A stretch of DNA of 64,000 nucleotides from Ligustrum vulgare (taxonomy: Eukaryota; Streptophyta; Magnoliopsida; Lamiales; Oleaceae): NCBI GenBank assembly GCA_963555705.1, contig OY743187.1, forward strand, positions 8,322,133 through 8,386,132, given 5' to 3'. Each line of letters starts with the position of its first letter. Position 1 is the stretch's first letter. Both the position numbers and the translations under genes were made by a program. The notes below the pieces were generated by a model, which had not been told where the DNA came from, searched no databases, and was given only the letters and a program-made list of their open reading frames with translations. Of the stretch, positions 1-12,915 are shown in pieces.

Positions 1-676
1 TTATAAACATCATCATATAAACATTCGCAAGCATGTTGTCGTATCATGGACAATTATTGTCCATCATCACTGGACACTTGACAACATTTCAATGATGGTG
101 AACAATTTGTATATTAATTGTTCATGCACGGTGGACAACGTATCACTTCTAATAAGCACAAGTGTAGGAACGAAATCAACAGTGTAAAAAATTTAAAACT
201 TTGACAAATTGGCTTGCTTTTATCATTTTTAGCTAAAACCTCATACTTGAGGTAACCTATCAAACATGCCTATAACCCATTAAGATTAAGTAGACATAAA
301 TAATTGAAATATGGGATTTCTTGAAATTAATTAAACCAATAAGTCACATTCACTAAAAATATTTATGTTCGTTGATTGGAATTAAGTTTTATGCAAAAAA
401 ATAATATAAAAATAAAAAAGCAAAACAATTATGAGATTATCATTCCAATCAAAAGGCACCGAGTTCAACTTTCTCCAGCCCTCAATCATATGTGTCATCA
501 TTCACCTTTGCCAAACTCCCTCGGCTTCTCCCTCACCCCCCATCCCCCACCACACACACAAGGTTCTTCTCTGCATCTGTCATATTTCACCATCTCGCAA
601 TAAAAGCCCAAAATCCTTTCTAAAAAAAAATTATATTCAGTGTATTCCCACAGAAAGCAATAAAAATATCTGCAAT

Positions 677-680
<4 letters not shown>
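1..680. other. Upstream flank of the IDD gene, no gene seen
   Basis: AT-rich non-coding sequence. The short open frames here have no recognisable protein pattern. Pyrimidine-rich stretches around 480-600 would suit a plant promoter or leader, but no TATA box could be placed with confidence. Confidence 0.5.

Positions 681-720
<40 letters not shown>
681..720. repeat. (GA)20 microsatellite in the IDD upstream/leader region
   Basis: Forty bases of uninterrupted GA dinucleotide lie about 225 bp before the IDD start codon. GA tracts are common in plant leaders and core promoters and can bind BBR/BPC factors; any role here is inference. Confidence 0.95.
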
Positions 721-722
<2 letters not shown>

Positions 723-945
723 ATTTCTCCTTTGTGGTACTTAAAGATTGGAAACTTTGATTAGCCATCTATATTCTCTGTCGAGATTTTCTTAGTTTTG
801 TTTAAGGTTGGTATCAAAGCTAAAACTACCTTCAGCTTTTCTTTACATAGTTCCACATTTTTGCTTGACAATAAATTTATTGAATTTCTCTGGTAGATTG
901 AATTTGAATCCAAAAGGGTAGAAGCATAGCAAAATTGTGGAGAAG

Positions 946-3144
946 ATGACAGATGAGTTAATTTCAATTGGTTCCTCTAAAAATCTAGTCAGTGGATCCA
1001 ATCCTCAACCTGCAGTAAAGAAGAAGAGAAGCCTTCCTGGCACACCAGGTAATTAAGCTCACACCTTTATATATTTATTAGACTTTCTAGCATGAGTATT
1101 TTCAGTATGTTTTCTCAACTATTTAGTGTTATTCCATTGAAGATATGATAATTAATCTGTTGTTATATAGATCCTGAAGCTGAAGTGATATCCTTGTCCC
1201 CAAGGACTCTAATGGCAACCAACAGATTCCTATGTGAAATATGTGGAAAGGGTTTTCAGAGGGATCAAAATTTGCAACTCCACAGAAGAGGGCACAACCT
1301 GCCATGGAAACTGAAGCAAAGGAGTAGCAAAGAAGTGCGGAAACGAGTTTATGTCTGCCCGGAAAAGGGCTGCGTCCACCATCACCCGTCGAGAGCTCTC
1401 GGAGACCTAACCGGCATAAAAAAACACTTTTGTCGAAAGCATGGGGAGAAAAAGTGGAAGTGTGAGAAATGCTCTAAACGATATGCTGTGCAGTCAGATT
1501 GGAAAGCGCACTCCAAGACTTGTGGTACTAGGGAATACAAATGTGACTGCGGGACTATATTTTCAAGGTATTTCATCACACTCTTTTTTACTTTATGTTT
1601 ACATTGGCATCCTATAAAGAAGAAGGATTTTGTCAACAGCCCTGAAAAAGAAAACTAAAGAGATCGATGAAAATAAGTAGAAGAATACCTATCTGTGTCT
1701 GTGGGTTTGAAAAGTGAAAGGTCACTAGTGATAAATAATCAAGATCTGTTGATTTTTCAGTACCATGTTTCAAAAAATGTGCCTAATTTGGCCTCTTTCA
1801 GTAATTATCAGACTTTCTTGCTATGCTAAGATGATAGTAATATTCTTGCTCAAGTCTTGGTTAGAAATTAGAATACGTTGAGTGTATAAGTTCACATGGT
1901 GATTCGGACCACAACAACGGGAAGAGCCGAACCCAGCCCAGTTGACACAGACGCCTAAGCAGCCGCAGCCTACCATAATCAGCTCCATGTTTCTCGGTTA
2001 ATGAGTGGTGGTAGTGGTACATAGAGCTATGCATGTTTGGTACTGTTTAAAATTCAGAATTTAATCTAAGACAAGCACACATTTTATAGGATTCATAGCT
2101 TTTCAATCACATATATTATCAACTTTTATCAAAATCTGATTTTAATCTATACCAAACAAGAGGATTATTTTAGTTTTGTTTCTTCTCTAATGCAGTCCGG
2201 AAATTGTACATTAGTCGAGTGCTACTACATCTCGAGTGTTTATTTTAGACTGATGAGTTATTTTGAAATTAATTCTTGTGAACAGGCGAGATAGCTTCAT
2301 CACTCACAGGGCATTTTGTGATGTCTTAGCCGAGGAAACAGAAAGAGTAAAAGCAGCATCTCACATGGAAAACCATGCAGGGCATATCAGTTATCAGTTC
2401 TCATTAGGGCCTAATATGGGGCAGCAATTCTCTTCCATTTTCAAGCCAATTTCATGTAACCCTCAAAATATTATTGATCCAATGACAAGAGGTCTTTCCC
2501 TGTGGAATATGAGCCAGCAGCCTCCCCAGAGTCAAGAAGCACTATACAAAAATCTCCAAGAAATGCATCAAATGGGAATTTCTGTGAGTTCTGGAGGTGC
2601 AATATACAGTTGTGCTGATCCACTTGTTAATCCCTGCTCACCAAACCCTCCTGCACCATCCCGTAGTTATCAGTTGAATTGGGATTTTGCTAAAAATCTT
2701 AATTCCACAAATGCTGCTGAAGATCAGTTCAGCTGCAATTCACTTCCTTTCAGTAATATCAATGTTAAGGATGTGGGAAACCATCAATTTGAAGGGACTG
2801 TTCCATCCTTATTTAGCACTCAACAAAAATCCCACCACCATTCCTCAGCAGCAAACATGTCTGCAACAGCTTTATTGCAGAAAGCTGCTCAAATAGGAGC
2901 CACCACAACTGACCCATCACTCCTAGGAAACTTTGGACTCGAGTGCACTGAAAATCAAGTCCAAAATGCAGTAACTACTGGTCTTCGCTGTGATTTTTCT
3001 ACTTTGGATCGGCTTCAAATGTACCCATCTATGAGCCATCATGTACAGAATCAAGAAAACTTCACCGAGGGAGAAACCAGGGATTTTCTTGGGGTAGGCA
3101 TACAGTCCATCTGCCATCCATCATCATTCAATGGATGGATATGA
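946..3144 (+). CDS. IDD: INDETERMINATE-domain (IDD) C2H2 zinc-finger transcription factor
   Basis: Three exons, 946-1048, 1171-1567 and 2286-3144, join in phase (GT-AG) to give about 452 residues. A basic KKKR stretch near residue 25 leads into the PGTPDPEAEV signature, then four fingers: ZF1 C2H2 starting at C56 (CEICGKGF), ZF2 C2H2 (YVCPEKGC...), ZF3 C2HC (WKCEKCSKRY) and ZF4 C2HC (YKCDCGTIFSRRDSF). ZF4 is cut by intron 2 just after FS, as is usual in the family. The C-terminal part carries the two conserved IDD motifs, SATALLQKAAQIGA (about residue 358) and TRDFLGVG (about 431). IDD proteins are nuclear DNA-binding factors that work with GRAS/DELLA proteins in root patterning, gibberellin response, flowering and metabolism; which subgroup this is cannot be told. 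An AATAAA lies at 3205. The start is the first ATG in frame with the family N-terminus. Apparently intact. Confidence 0.95.
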
Positions 3145-4329
3145 TTATCATGGGGAGTTAATTTGCTGGTTTACATGATTATTTTCTACAAGCTAAGGAA
3201 GGTAAATAAAAATGAAAATAAAGTGGAGTTTGATTCTGAGAGAGAGGATGGGATAAAGGTGGCATGTAGTGGTGGATGAAAGCTAAAAAGTTGAATACAA
3301 AACTATATGTATATCCAAGAATTGAAAGGGAAGATAGATCCATGCATATTCTCTATCAAATGGTGGCATTTTTATTTTAAAGTAAAAAGGAATGTGTAGT
3401 GGGGGCAAACCGGCAAAGGGAAGAGGCCCTTTTCAACTCCATTATTGCTATATGTTCCATTTATATTCTAATCTTCACAAACTGAATTTTAAAAAGATGA
3501 AACCCTAAATTTTTAGAAAAGACTAAATCTAGTTTAGGTACGCCTTATTGCTCCTTAATCAAAATAAATTGCAAATCCTTCTCTTTTATTAGCCTTGCAA
3601 GTTAGATAGTAAATATTGGATCAAGATTAGCATGTTGCATGGAAGAAAAGCTTTCCTATTATCTCCACTTAAAAAATGTTTGGGTTATTTACTAAAAGAA
3701 ATTACATTACCTGGTCGAGCTTGACCATTCGTGGACGTGAACTACATAGGAGGACATAGGGCTGAAGAACGCCCTATATATGTCAGTAGAAGTCAAGATG
3801 TAATGACAACGGCGATTAAGAAAAAATATCTGAGTAGCAAAAAGAACATGGACGAAATAGGATGACCACTTACAAACAAGGAAAGGGACAAGACCTCCAT
3901 CATCAAAGTTTTTAATGACTTAGGTGTCCAAATTTTGATTGCTTCATCCTAAAAGAGGGTGGTTTTCTCTCTTGTTTCGCCCTCTACGTAACTCCAAATG
4001 CGAATAAAATATGTGCACGCTTGAAGTAAATATTCAGACAACAGTTCTCCTCCTCACGAACTTACTCCACTTTATGTCGTGCGGACGGGACCGGATGAGT
4101 AACAGGATGCAGTATAAATCTGTTTCCATATAAGCACTTGACTTCCATTTAAATGTTATCTTTTAAGAGTCAAGATTCAAGCATCCAATCATTTAGTTTC
4201 AACTCCTTCTTTACCTCTGCATCATGCCCATGAGGGCCTTTGATAGTTGACAGCAAAGAACTAGACTAAAGAATTAAGAAAACCAAAAGTTAAAAATGAC
4301 CAGATATATCTTGCATAATTAGTAATCTC
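3145..4329. other. Intergenic, no gene seen
   Basis: The first 200 bp are the probable 3' UTR of the IDD gene. The rest is AT-rich with no coding pattern or clear repeat structure. Confidence 0.5.
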
Positions 4330-5920
4330 ATTGCTCGGTTCGAATCCCGCAAGTGCACGGGATCGTTGACAAGTAATAATTGTAATGATTTGAGAGTATC
4401 GTTCCCACGAGGAATAATGTTTAATCATAATTATTAGTTTATCGTCGACTCAATTTAGGATGACAAAAAAACCCCGAAGGACCCGAAACCCGGAGGACCT
4501 GAAATGACCCGCCCCGTCGGGTCCGCGGGGCAAGTTCGGGGCGGGTTTTCCGCCCTGTGACCCGGTAAAAATAATTTTTTTTTTTTTTAAATAATGAAAT
4601 GTGAAACTAAAATAAATTTGATGAAGTCCAGAAGAATTGAATATTGGTGGAATTTAGGGATATGAGAATATACAATAACTATACCATTATATTGTTTATT
4701 GATTTTTTTCTTCAAGTATATATATATTATTTTTAAAGTTCAAACTTAAAAATTCTAACTAGTTCAACGCCTAAATTTTTCACGTAAAATTTCATTACCA
4801 ATTTATTTATTAAAAAAATATATATATATATATTTCGGGTCCTTAGCGGGGCGGGAGGTCGCCCCGCCCCGACCCACGACTTCGTGGGTCGCGGGGCGGG
4901 GCGGCCCTGACCCGCCCCGAACCCGCCCAATTGCCATCCCTAACTCAATTAATGAAAACAATTAAAATAAAAAGATGATTTTGTTTGTCTATCTATTCTA
5001 AAAAATTGCAATAAATAAAACTTAAATAAAAACAAATGTTTGGGAGTAAAATATGAATGGAGAGCATGTATTGGAATCCGAATCCACTTGTTATCACCTA
5101 TCTCAATTCAACAATTCGTAGTTTAAATCATTCATGCGTTTCTTGACAATCGATAATTCACATACAATTAATTTTTTTTTCCAAGACAAATTAATTCTAT
5201 TCTAAATACGAAACGAATCTATCCCTAGTCCGAATCGAATGTTTACAACGCATTAATTCACACAATTATCAGTTAGATTGCACATGTCATAATGTTATTC
5301 CTAACATCTAGTGTTCATGTGTTGATCATGCAATGTTCAAACTTATTGTGACTTTTCCAAGACTACAACAAGCAACAATATATTTAATTGGTGGACAATC
5401 AATCAAATAATAACAATAAAACAAGCAAAATCAATCAAGACAACACAAGAAATTTCTAAACTACTAGTTTTTTAATTGAAATAAATAAATAACAAATTTC
5501 ATCTTCATCCAATACAATAAAGAGATTAGCCTAGCATATTAAATGGCGAAATACACGAGAAATTAAAGGTAGCCATCACCCGATTTAATTTCACGAAGGA
5601 AATTGGAATTCTGCCTGTTTGTATCAACTGCTGATTGCCATTTTTTTCTTCACCAGCAATCTGATCCTTATCTTTTAATTCCCACATCCGAAATCAACTT
5701 CTTCCACTCAAAACCATCCGGCTGCCTTCTCTTCTCTCTCTTTTAATATCAGCAATGTACTCCTCTTTTGATTCTACAGCCTGCCGACCACCTTCCTTTG
5801 TGTATAACCGGCCCTTTTAATTTCTCCAAAATCAACCAATCACCCTCCTTTTTTTCAAGAAGAAAGAATTCTACCAACCTAATTTGCTCCCCAAATTAAT
5901 TCCTCCAGCAGCCTAACTTC
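4330..5920 (-). repeat. Probable LTR remnant of a Tat-like gypsy element, reverse orientation
   Basis: Read on the minus strand, the left end has the style of a Tat-lineage LTR 3' end: a GTGGGAACGATACT phrase followed by a CCGTGCACTTGCGGG phrase. The LTR ending near 45330 has a similar CCGTACACTTGC phrase. It is interrupted by a MITE at 4456-4942. The right limit is a guess and no partner LTR is visible. A GGTTCGAATCC string at 4337 looks like a tRNA B box, but no tRNA structure surrounds it. Confidence 0.35.
4456..4942. mobile_element. GC-rich hAT-type MITE, 487 bp
   Basis: The element is flanked by a perfect 8-bp target-site duplication ACTCAATT (4448-4455 and 4943-4950). Its ends are inverted: it starts TAGGATGACAA and ends TTGCCATCCCTA. 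Both outer parts are dense in CCCG/GGCG and complementary, so single strands could fold into a long hairpin; the middle is AT-rich. An 8-bp duplication with TAGGG-type ends fits the hAT superfamily. No transposase is encoded, so it is non-autonomous. Confidence 0.85.
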
Positions 5921-5929
5921 TCCAATACC

Positions 5930-8900
5930 GTGTATGTATATAGATATATCTCTCAATTCCAACTTTGTTTCCTCCTCCCCAATGTATATATTCTCAGCCT
6001 CCTCTCACCCCCAAGTCGGCTCTCCAATTTATTCCAGAATAGGCTGTCCTCTTTTTTCCGTGTGTATATCTTATATATATATATACATATATATATATAC
6101 CAATTAATTCAAGGCCCAATTGTACTAAGTAGGGTTATGTTTAAAAACTCTATTCCTCAAATAAATCAAATTGGTCCTTGTGTTTTTAATTGTGCAATAC
6201 ATGTCTCCATTTATTGCACTTCGAGTTCCTCAAATTTTGGAAGTTGCACTTGAGTCCCACTTTGTCCCTTTTTTGTACGACTTTAGTCCATTTTTTCCGT
6301 TTCGCATCCAAACGCATTCAAAATTTGATTTTTCCTAAAACAAACAAAATAAATATATAATTAGCAATATCATATTCTAAAACACTTACAATTGTCTAAA
6401 TTTAAAGTCAAGATAAGTACACAAAACGTACTTATCACTCATTATTTGCATTTTCAAAATAATTATAATATTTGGCGTTTACTGTAATATATGCAACTGG
6501 CATTACGAATTTAAATTCCAAGGGCATACTTGCTACATAATGATAGAAGTCCATGTATATTAGGACGTTTGTGATTTTTATATCTTCTTTCTTTGATCGT
6601 GTATATATAATACAACTAAAGAAAATAGTATCTTATTAATTTTTTATCAACATTTCAACTTGTCAAAGTTAAAAACATACTCACCTACTTATCAAATTTT
6701 TAATTTCGCATTTTATCAATTTTTATCAAAATCTGTTAAAACTTTTATTAAAAATTTTGTCACGCGTGGACCCCATTTTCGTCAAAGTTCATCACAAGAT
6801 GGCCAAAGTTTCGGAACCCTAAATTCCAAAAACGACGTTGTGTTGAATGTTTATCTGACAGGGGAAAGAAAGACATAGGTGGGGGTCTGTAACATGCAAC
6901 ATACATCTTTTAAAAGGCATGATTTTGGCTTAATTCTGTGACTCTTTCGAGCAAACAGAGTGTCAAAAAGTTCCAAGTTTGACTACTAGTTATGGATTCA
7001 AAATAATTTGTATTTATTTTATTACAGGTCACTCAACTTCACCTAAGTTTCAAATTTTCAGTTCTTTCAATGTTTCCATCAAGTCATTAAACTTTAATAT
7101 TTTTTTAATTGAGGACATATTATTACATGCATGCTGGATGATAAAACTTTACAAAATGTCAATGTGGATAAGGTTGGCATTCAGCACACATGGTTTCAAT
7201 CCAAGTGTCAAACATGATTCATTCACCAGTTTTTGCCTAAAAATCTGAACCTCAAGTTGAATGATTTTTGTCTTGTAATTTTATGGGAAGAATGAGGTGC
7301 TTGAGGACAAATAAAGGAAATTAATCTGAAATCAACCAAGAATTTCACTCCATTAGTTGCTTTAATGAGCCATTGTGAAGATCTATATTAATCTCTGAAC
7401 CTCTTGGACATATGTTATTCCTAATCGATGGATTTTTCACATAAAAAATCGGGTTTGTAAATTTAAAATTTTTCTTAACCCTATTTGAGCTTCATTATTC
7501 ACAAATAGATTTTTTTTTAATTACATTTTATCAATAAAATAATTCATAAATCCAAAAATTTCTTTACTTTTTAACCACACATTCTCCAAAAAAAATCATT
7601 ATTACAAAACTCATTTTTATAAATAATGGGGCTCAAACAAGGATTTATATATATATCTATCATGAGCGAACCCAAAGGCAGCCCAATGCAGACATCCGCC
7701 GCACTGACTTTACGCTAAACCCCTTTAAGGCCAATTTTTTTTTAAAAAAAAAAAAAAAGAGTAATTCTAGAGAAACATTTTTAAGTGACATTATAACATG
7801 ACGCACATACATTGGAGGATGAAAAAGTAAGTGGTGGGGTAATTATTTATATCATCCAATGTATATTCGATATGTCACTTAATAATGTCAATTTAAAATT
7901 TCTCCTAAAATTATTCTAAAAATAAAAAAATAACAACAACAACAAGATGAACATGGAATGGATCAATCTATGGCCTGCACTGAAGCTTCTCTGAATTCGG
8001 TTACTTTATCGGCTAAGGCCAACCCATTGGAGAAGTGACGAAGTAGGAATTGCCAATTGGTCCAATTCAAAATTGAAATAACAAGGTAATTACTAATTAG
8101 GTAAATAATAGCCCATAAATATTTTTAGTTTTTGTCATTTTTAGTTTTTTTTCATAATTTAATTTTCTTAAATTAAATGTTTATGTGTGCATTTTGTCTT
8201 TAATACTTTATGCTTTTATATTAATGATTTTGAAAAATGATAGTCCCAAATGAAGTGACAAAAATTAATGAATGAGAATCAATGTACTACTTCGACCTAT
8301 ATATTACTATCTTTATATTAGATTTGAAACTTAAAATTATCAATTTCAATCATTTTAATTTAAAAATATTTCGGAGGCTCCGCCACCAAACCTCCAGGAG
8401 GGGACTTCTCCCTCCACCACATATTTTCTAAATTATGCATACGCTAAACGGAAATTCAGGATCCGTCTCTGGTATCTATTGATTTTTTTTCTCCCTTCCC
8501 TCTTCACAATCAATATTAAAATGGAGTCCACGACATATGGTCGAATCAACCTATGGATCACTGAATCCTCTCTCAAATGTTGGGTTGTCCACAGGTAGAT
8601 TGGGTTAGATATCTAAAGAACCCATAAAATAAATGGGTCAACCCACGTAATTTCCCATTAAGCTCCAACCCAACCCAAAACACTAATATAAACAGCTTCT
8701 TTTTCTAAGAGGAAATTACACACGGACTGGATTTTCAATTACACAATACATAATTAAGCTTTGTTCAACGGCCATTAATATGGAATTGAAATTTTCTGTT
8801 GATTTATTTGTGTTTTGACTGTTTTTTAAGTAAGATGTGGGGTTAAAAATTAAATAGAAAAAATATGTGTAATTAAAAAATGGTATGAGAAATTGTATAA

Positions 8901-9100
8901 ATTAAATTTTGTATTTTTTCTTGTCTTTTGCCATTTAAGTTGTTTAGCGGAACACAGCCTAAGATTTACAAATTATTCATTCATAAATCATGTCACTTTT
9001 AATTAGTATTATTAATTATATTTATTTATTAAATTATCCCACCCACCACACAATCCATCCCCAATTTCATTTTCAACCCTAAATTATTAACACCAGATCT
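5930..9100. other. Intergenic, degraded repeats, no gene seen
   Basis: AT-rich sequence with phrases typical of plant repeats (for example a 'gtcactcaacttcacc' type end at about 7028 and its partial inverse at about 7250). The short open frames show no domain. A palindromic TA tract sits at about 6073-6099. Confidence 0.4.
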
Positions 9101-9361
9101 GCTCCACTGGCTCCACGACTCTCTCACTCTCAGGGCGAAATGAAAGTTCATCACCGTCGCGATGCTCCGTGGCCGCCAAGCTCCAGTACCTTACCATCTC
9201 CTCCGACGGAATACCCTACCCCTCTCCTCCGGCGACCCCTTCCGCTCCCAGCTGCAATCGCTCAATGATTTTGTGTAGTCGTGATCGCAGCCGCACAAGT
9301 CACAACGGGAGGTTGCTGCGACATCGCAGCCGCACTACGCAACACCGTCTGAATCTGTTTT

Positions 9362-9780
9362 GTGTGCGGTTGGTGGTGGTGGTGTGGTGATGGTGTGTGT
9401 TTGGTGGTGGTTGTGGTGTGTGCGGTGGTGTGCATATGTGTGTGGTGTTGTTAGTGTGTGTGATTTGTGATGTGCGGTGTAGAGGTGGTGGTGCTTATTG
9501 GTGGTGGTAGTGAGTTGTTTTGTGACAGTAGTAGTGAGCTCACGAAGGTGATGGTGGTGGTCTCATGGAGGTGATGTTGGTGGTGATTTGTAGGTAGTAG
9601 CAGTGAGTTGTTCAGTGATGTTGGTCGTGAGAGAGGTGGTTCTGATGGTGAGTCGTGGTGGTGATGGTCATGTGCTCTGCGGTGGTGGCCGGCGATTTTG
9701 ATGGTGGTGGTGGTGTATTCCAGCAGGTGGTGCCCTGGAAGTCATTGGTTGGGAAAGAGGTAGGGTAGAGTAGGGTTGGG
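9362..9780 (+). repeat. GT-rich low-complexity block (GGT/GTG)
   Basis: About 420 bp dominated by GGT, GTG and GATGGTG words with almost no C. It follows a short GC-rich stretch (9110-9270) that reads like the start of a gene but has no sustained open frame and no family I recognise. Probably a decayed gene or repeat-expansion product. Confidence 0.7.
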
Positions 9781-9829
9781 CACGGGTGTGGTGCAGGGTC
9801 AGGTGGGTGTGCTGTTAGGGCTGGGGGCG

Positions 9830-10020
9830 GATAACTTTTTTATGACCAACTATAGATAATTGTGACTGATTAATAAATAAGTTGTGACCAATTAATTTGA
9901 AATTTGCGATCAAGATAAAATTGTGACTTACAAAATTCAAAATTTGTATAAATAAATTGCGACTTAAGAAATTTCTAAATTGTGACCAAAAATAAGTTTT
10001 GACCACAAATTGTAGAGATT
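9830..10020 (-). repeat. Clustered short repeats resembling a CACTA subterminal region
   Basis: The word AATTGTGAC or its close variants recurs about every 20-35 bp. Read on the minus strand it starts CTCTACAATTTGTGGTC, reminiscent of the CACTACAA end and repeat-studded subterminal zones of plant En/Spm elements. No second terminus was located, so this is a weak call. Confidence 0.3.
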
Positions 10021-11375
10021 ATTAATCATAAAATCAATGTTTTTAAAATTGACCTGGTCATCGACCCGATCGAGGGATTGGGTCAAGGGTTAGTGGGTCC
10101 AATATTTTTCTTTAGATCATACTCCATGAGGATTTTCAAGAAGTGGATGAAACGGAAGACCTCCTCCTTAGTCCTTAGGAGTTAATTGGTTGATGTTTTC
10201 TGTGCTCAAGCTTGTTTCTACCTTTTCCATGTATAGAACGTAATTCAATTTCATAAAGGACGATTTTGGCATTGATTGAGCCTTCCAAAACAAAGTCTTT
10301 TATTTAACATTTGTAAAAATAACATCTTAGATCAAGTATAAGCAATATGACCCAATTGAAATTAGATACGGATCCAAAAAAAAAAAAGTCGAGTTCTAAC
10401 CCTTCATGTTGTTCTATTAAAAATCTTGCATGCGAATTAACCAGATTTGTATCTCATGTTTCAATATCTTAAAAATGTAGTTATACTTATAAATAAGAAG
10501 GGTACAATTCATTAGAAGAAGTTCATTTTGGTAATGATATATTTGTTCTTGAACTCTAAAAATGTTTATTCCTTTGTTTCTTTAGCACGAGTTTTATCAT
10601 ATTTTGCACCAAATGAAGTAAAAGAAAAATTATAATTTTAAATTTGAATATAAGTTCTGAATTAAATGGATTCGTTAGGTGTAGACGTAAATAAACGATG
10701 CAATTCTAGAGGTACATCATTTCATTCGAACAACAAAGACCTTTACTTTTTCTTTGAAATTTCTTTGCTCCACAAAAAGCAAAAATTTTGGCGAAGGTAA
10801 TACATAACATTCAGTTGAAGTTTTTTGTAAAATATAAAATATTAGGTGTCATTATTTACATGCTTATTACCTGGGATGCTATGATGACGGGATTGATTTA
10901 CTGGGAACTTCATTATAAAATATCAAACACATAAGTCTTCAGTGAATGGCTTATGGCATCCCATTCTATCCATTGCCTCTCAATTCAATCCTAAATCCTA
11001 ATCCCACTTCACCATTTGGAATAAGTATTACACATGTCTCTAGAACTGGGCAACTTACACCTATCTCATTGTTGGAAAAATATGGTGTTTGCAATATAAG
11101 GGGCCACATTAATCAATGTAAGGAAAATAATAGCTTTAAGAGAAATCATGTGGACCTAATTAAAAACACAAAAAATTGGACAAAAAATCCTACATAAATT
11201 GTAGGCAATTTGTGTCGTTGACTATAGAAAGAGAGAGAAAAGCCTATGCGTGATGTCTTACAGCTTAGGTTAATTCTCTGATAAGAAAGAGTAAATAGAC
11301 TTGCATGTTACTGTTTATATCATATGCACATCTTGGAGAAGAAGGGAAATGTTTCCGCACATCTCATCAATACCT
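10021..11375. other. Intergenic, no gene seen
   Basis: AT-rich sequence with no sustained coding frame, domain or obvious repeat boundary. Confidence 0.4.
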
Positions 11376-11712
11376 AAGTGTGAAAGAAGGTTTGGGAGGC
11401 TACGGTTTCGTCTCTTGTTCAGAAGAAACGAAAAATGAAATGAAAACAATTTAAAGTAAAGGAAAATAAAAGGGAAAAATAACGGCAGGAAATAATGACA
11501 CATTTATGATCTTTTATTAGACACTTTTATATTGTAGTGATAAGTGTGGAAGAAGGTTTGGAAGGCTAGCTAGGGTTTCGTCTCTTGTCCCGAAGAAACG
11601 AAAAATGAAATGAGATCAATTTAAAGTAAAGGAAAATAAAAGGAAAAAATGACGAAAGGAAATAATGACACATGTATGACCTTTTATTAGACACTTTTAT
11701 ATTGTAGTGATA
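11376..11712. repeat. Tandem duplication, two copies of about 168 bp
   Basis: Copy 1 (11376-11541) and copy 2 (11542-11712) both begin AAGTGTG(G)AA(A)GAAGG and end ATTGTAGTGATA. They are roughly 90% alike by eye, with small indels. Neither copy codes for anything recognisable. Confidence 0.9.
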
Positions 11713-12354
11713 GTGAAAAGTGTCTAGAAGCAATTGAAGGAAAGTAAAATAAAATTCACCGAGTCGTCAACAATCAAGTCGTTGGTGCGTGACGCAAGCC
11801 TCTCCATTCATTGATTCGGGCACTCGCCTTTTAATTTTGCTTTTGCCATTGCCATGGAGAAATAATAGAGAAGTAGGAGAATCTGACTACGCTGACATAG
11901 CAATACGAGTCATCTAAAGGATAAGTATGACACTACCTGAACTCTTATTCAACCCTCGAGTGACATCTCAGTAGGTCTCCTTGAAAGGCTCTATTAGCGA
12001 TCCTTAAGACTTCTGGGCTAGAGCCACCGTTAACATATGACTCCAACCCGGAAGTCTTACGGACTGCCAACAGGCCCCAAATTGCATAAAATTAGCCTTG
12101 CAACAAAGAACCTAAAAAGAATAAGGGAATCTGAGCCTTCAAGTTGACGTGTGAATATCTCATTCATGATCTTCATTTGATTTAATCATATGCCACTTAT
12201 GGATATTTTGATCCCATTCACTAGCTATAAGATCGTATGGTGCTTAAAAAAATTATAACAACGCAGTAAAGCACTCCTCAATTGACCCCAAAACTTGTTC
12301 CAGCTCAAAATACAGTGCAAAATCTTAAATAGATTAACCATAAAAAGAAATTCT
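11713..12354. other. Intergenic, no gene seen
   Basis: Non-coding sequence, less AT-rich between about 11900 and 12120. No gene or repeat family recognised. Confidence 0.4.
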
Positions 12355-12915
12355 TTATGAGAGTTTGGTAAAATTGTTTATAAACTAGTTTTTGTTTCTT
12401 CACATTACATCAAGTATATAAAAAACAAATTTTCGAAAACTACTTTTTAACTGTACACATTTTTTCAAATCACTTTATAACCATATATTTTATCTCAAAC
12501 ATATTACATTTTTTTATCTATAAACCAAATACTTTTACCAAGCAAATACTAGTCATAATGGATCTCAAGCAAGCATTTAGCCTCTATTTTGTTTTTTTTA
12601 AAAAAAAAAATTGTTTATAAATAAATAATTGATGTTTTGACATAAAATATGTGATTAAAAAAAATTGAAAAAATTTATGTAATCAAAAAATGTTTGAAGA
12701 AAAGTGTTGTTTATAGACTTGTTTATAATAAGTTTACCAAACAAAGGGCCCATTTGGTCCCATGTAGTATTTTTTCAAAATTTTGAGTGACTTTGGAGTT
12801 TTAGGAAAATGTATGATTTAAAAATGTGAAAAATAATGAGTCTCATAGAAATATGTTGTTAAAATGAGTGTGTGAAAATTTTGAAAAATTTGCATTGAAC
12901 AAAACATGCTCTTAA
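12355..12915. mobile_element. One or two adjoining MITEs with TTTGGTAAA-type ends
   Basis: Near 12363 the sequence reads GTTTGGTAAAATTGTTTATA; near 12720-12745 its inverse appears (TTTATAATAAGTTTACCAAAC), giving a 380-bp inverted-repeat unit. A second unit seems to start at the abutting GGGCCCATTTGGTCCC and end near AACAAAACATGCTC (12898-12912). Target duplications are unclear. Confidence 0.5.

Noticed and set aside
4337..4347. GGTTCGAATCC resembling a tRNA T-loop/B box
   Set aside because: No acceptor stem, D-arm or A box at the right spacing; the string lies in the end of an LTR-like repeat.
9169..9390. 73-codon open frame near the GT-rich block
   Set aside because: No continued coding signal, no splice continuation and no family resemblance; may be a gene fragment but unsupported.
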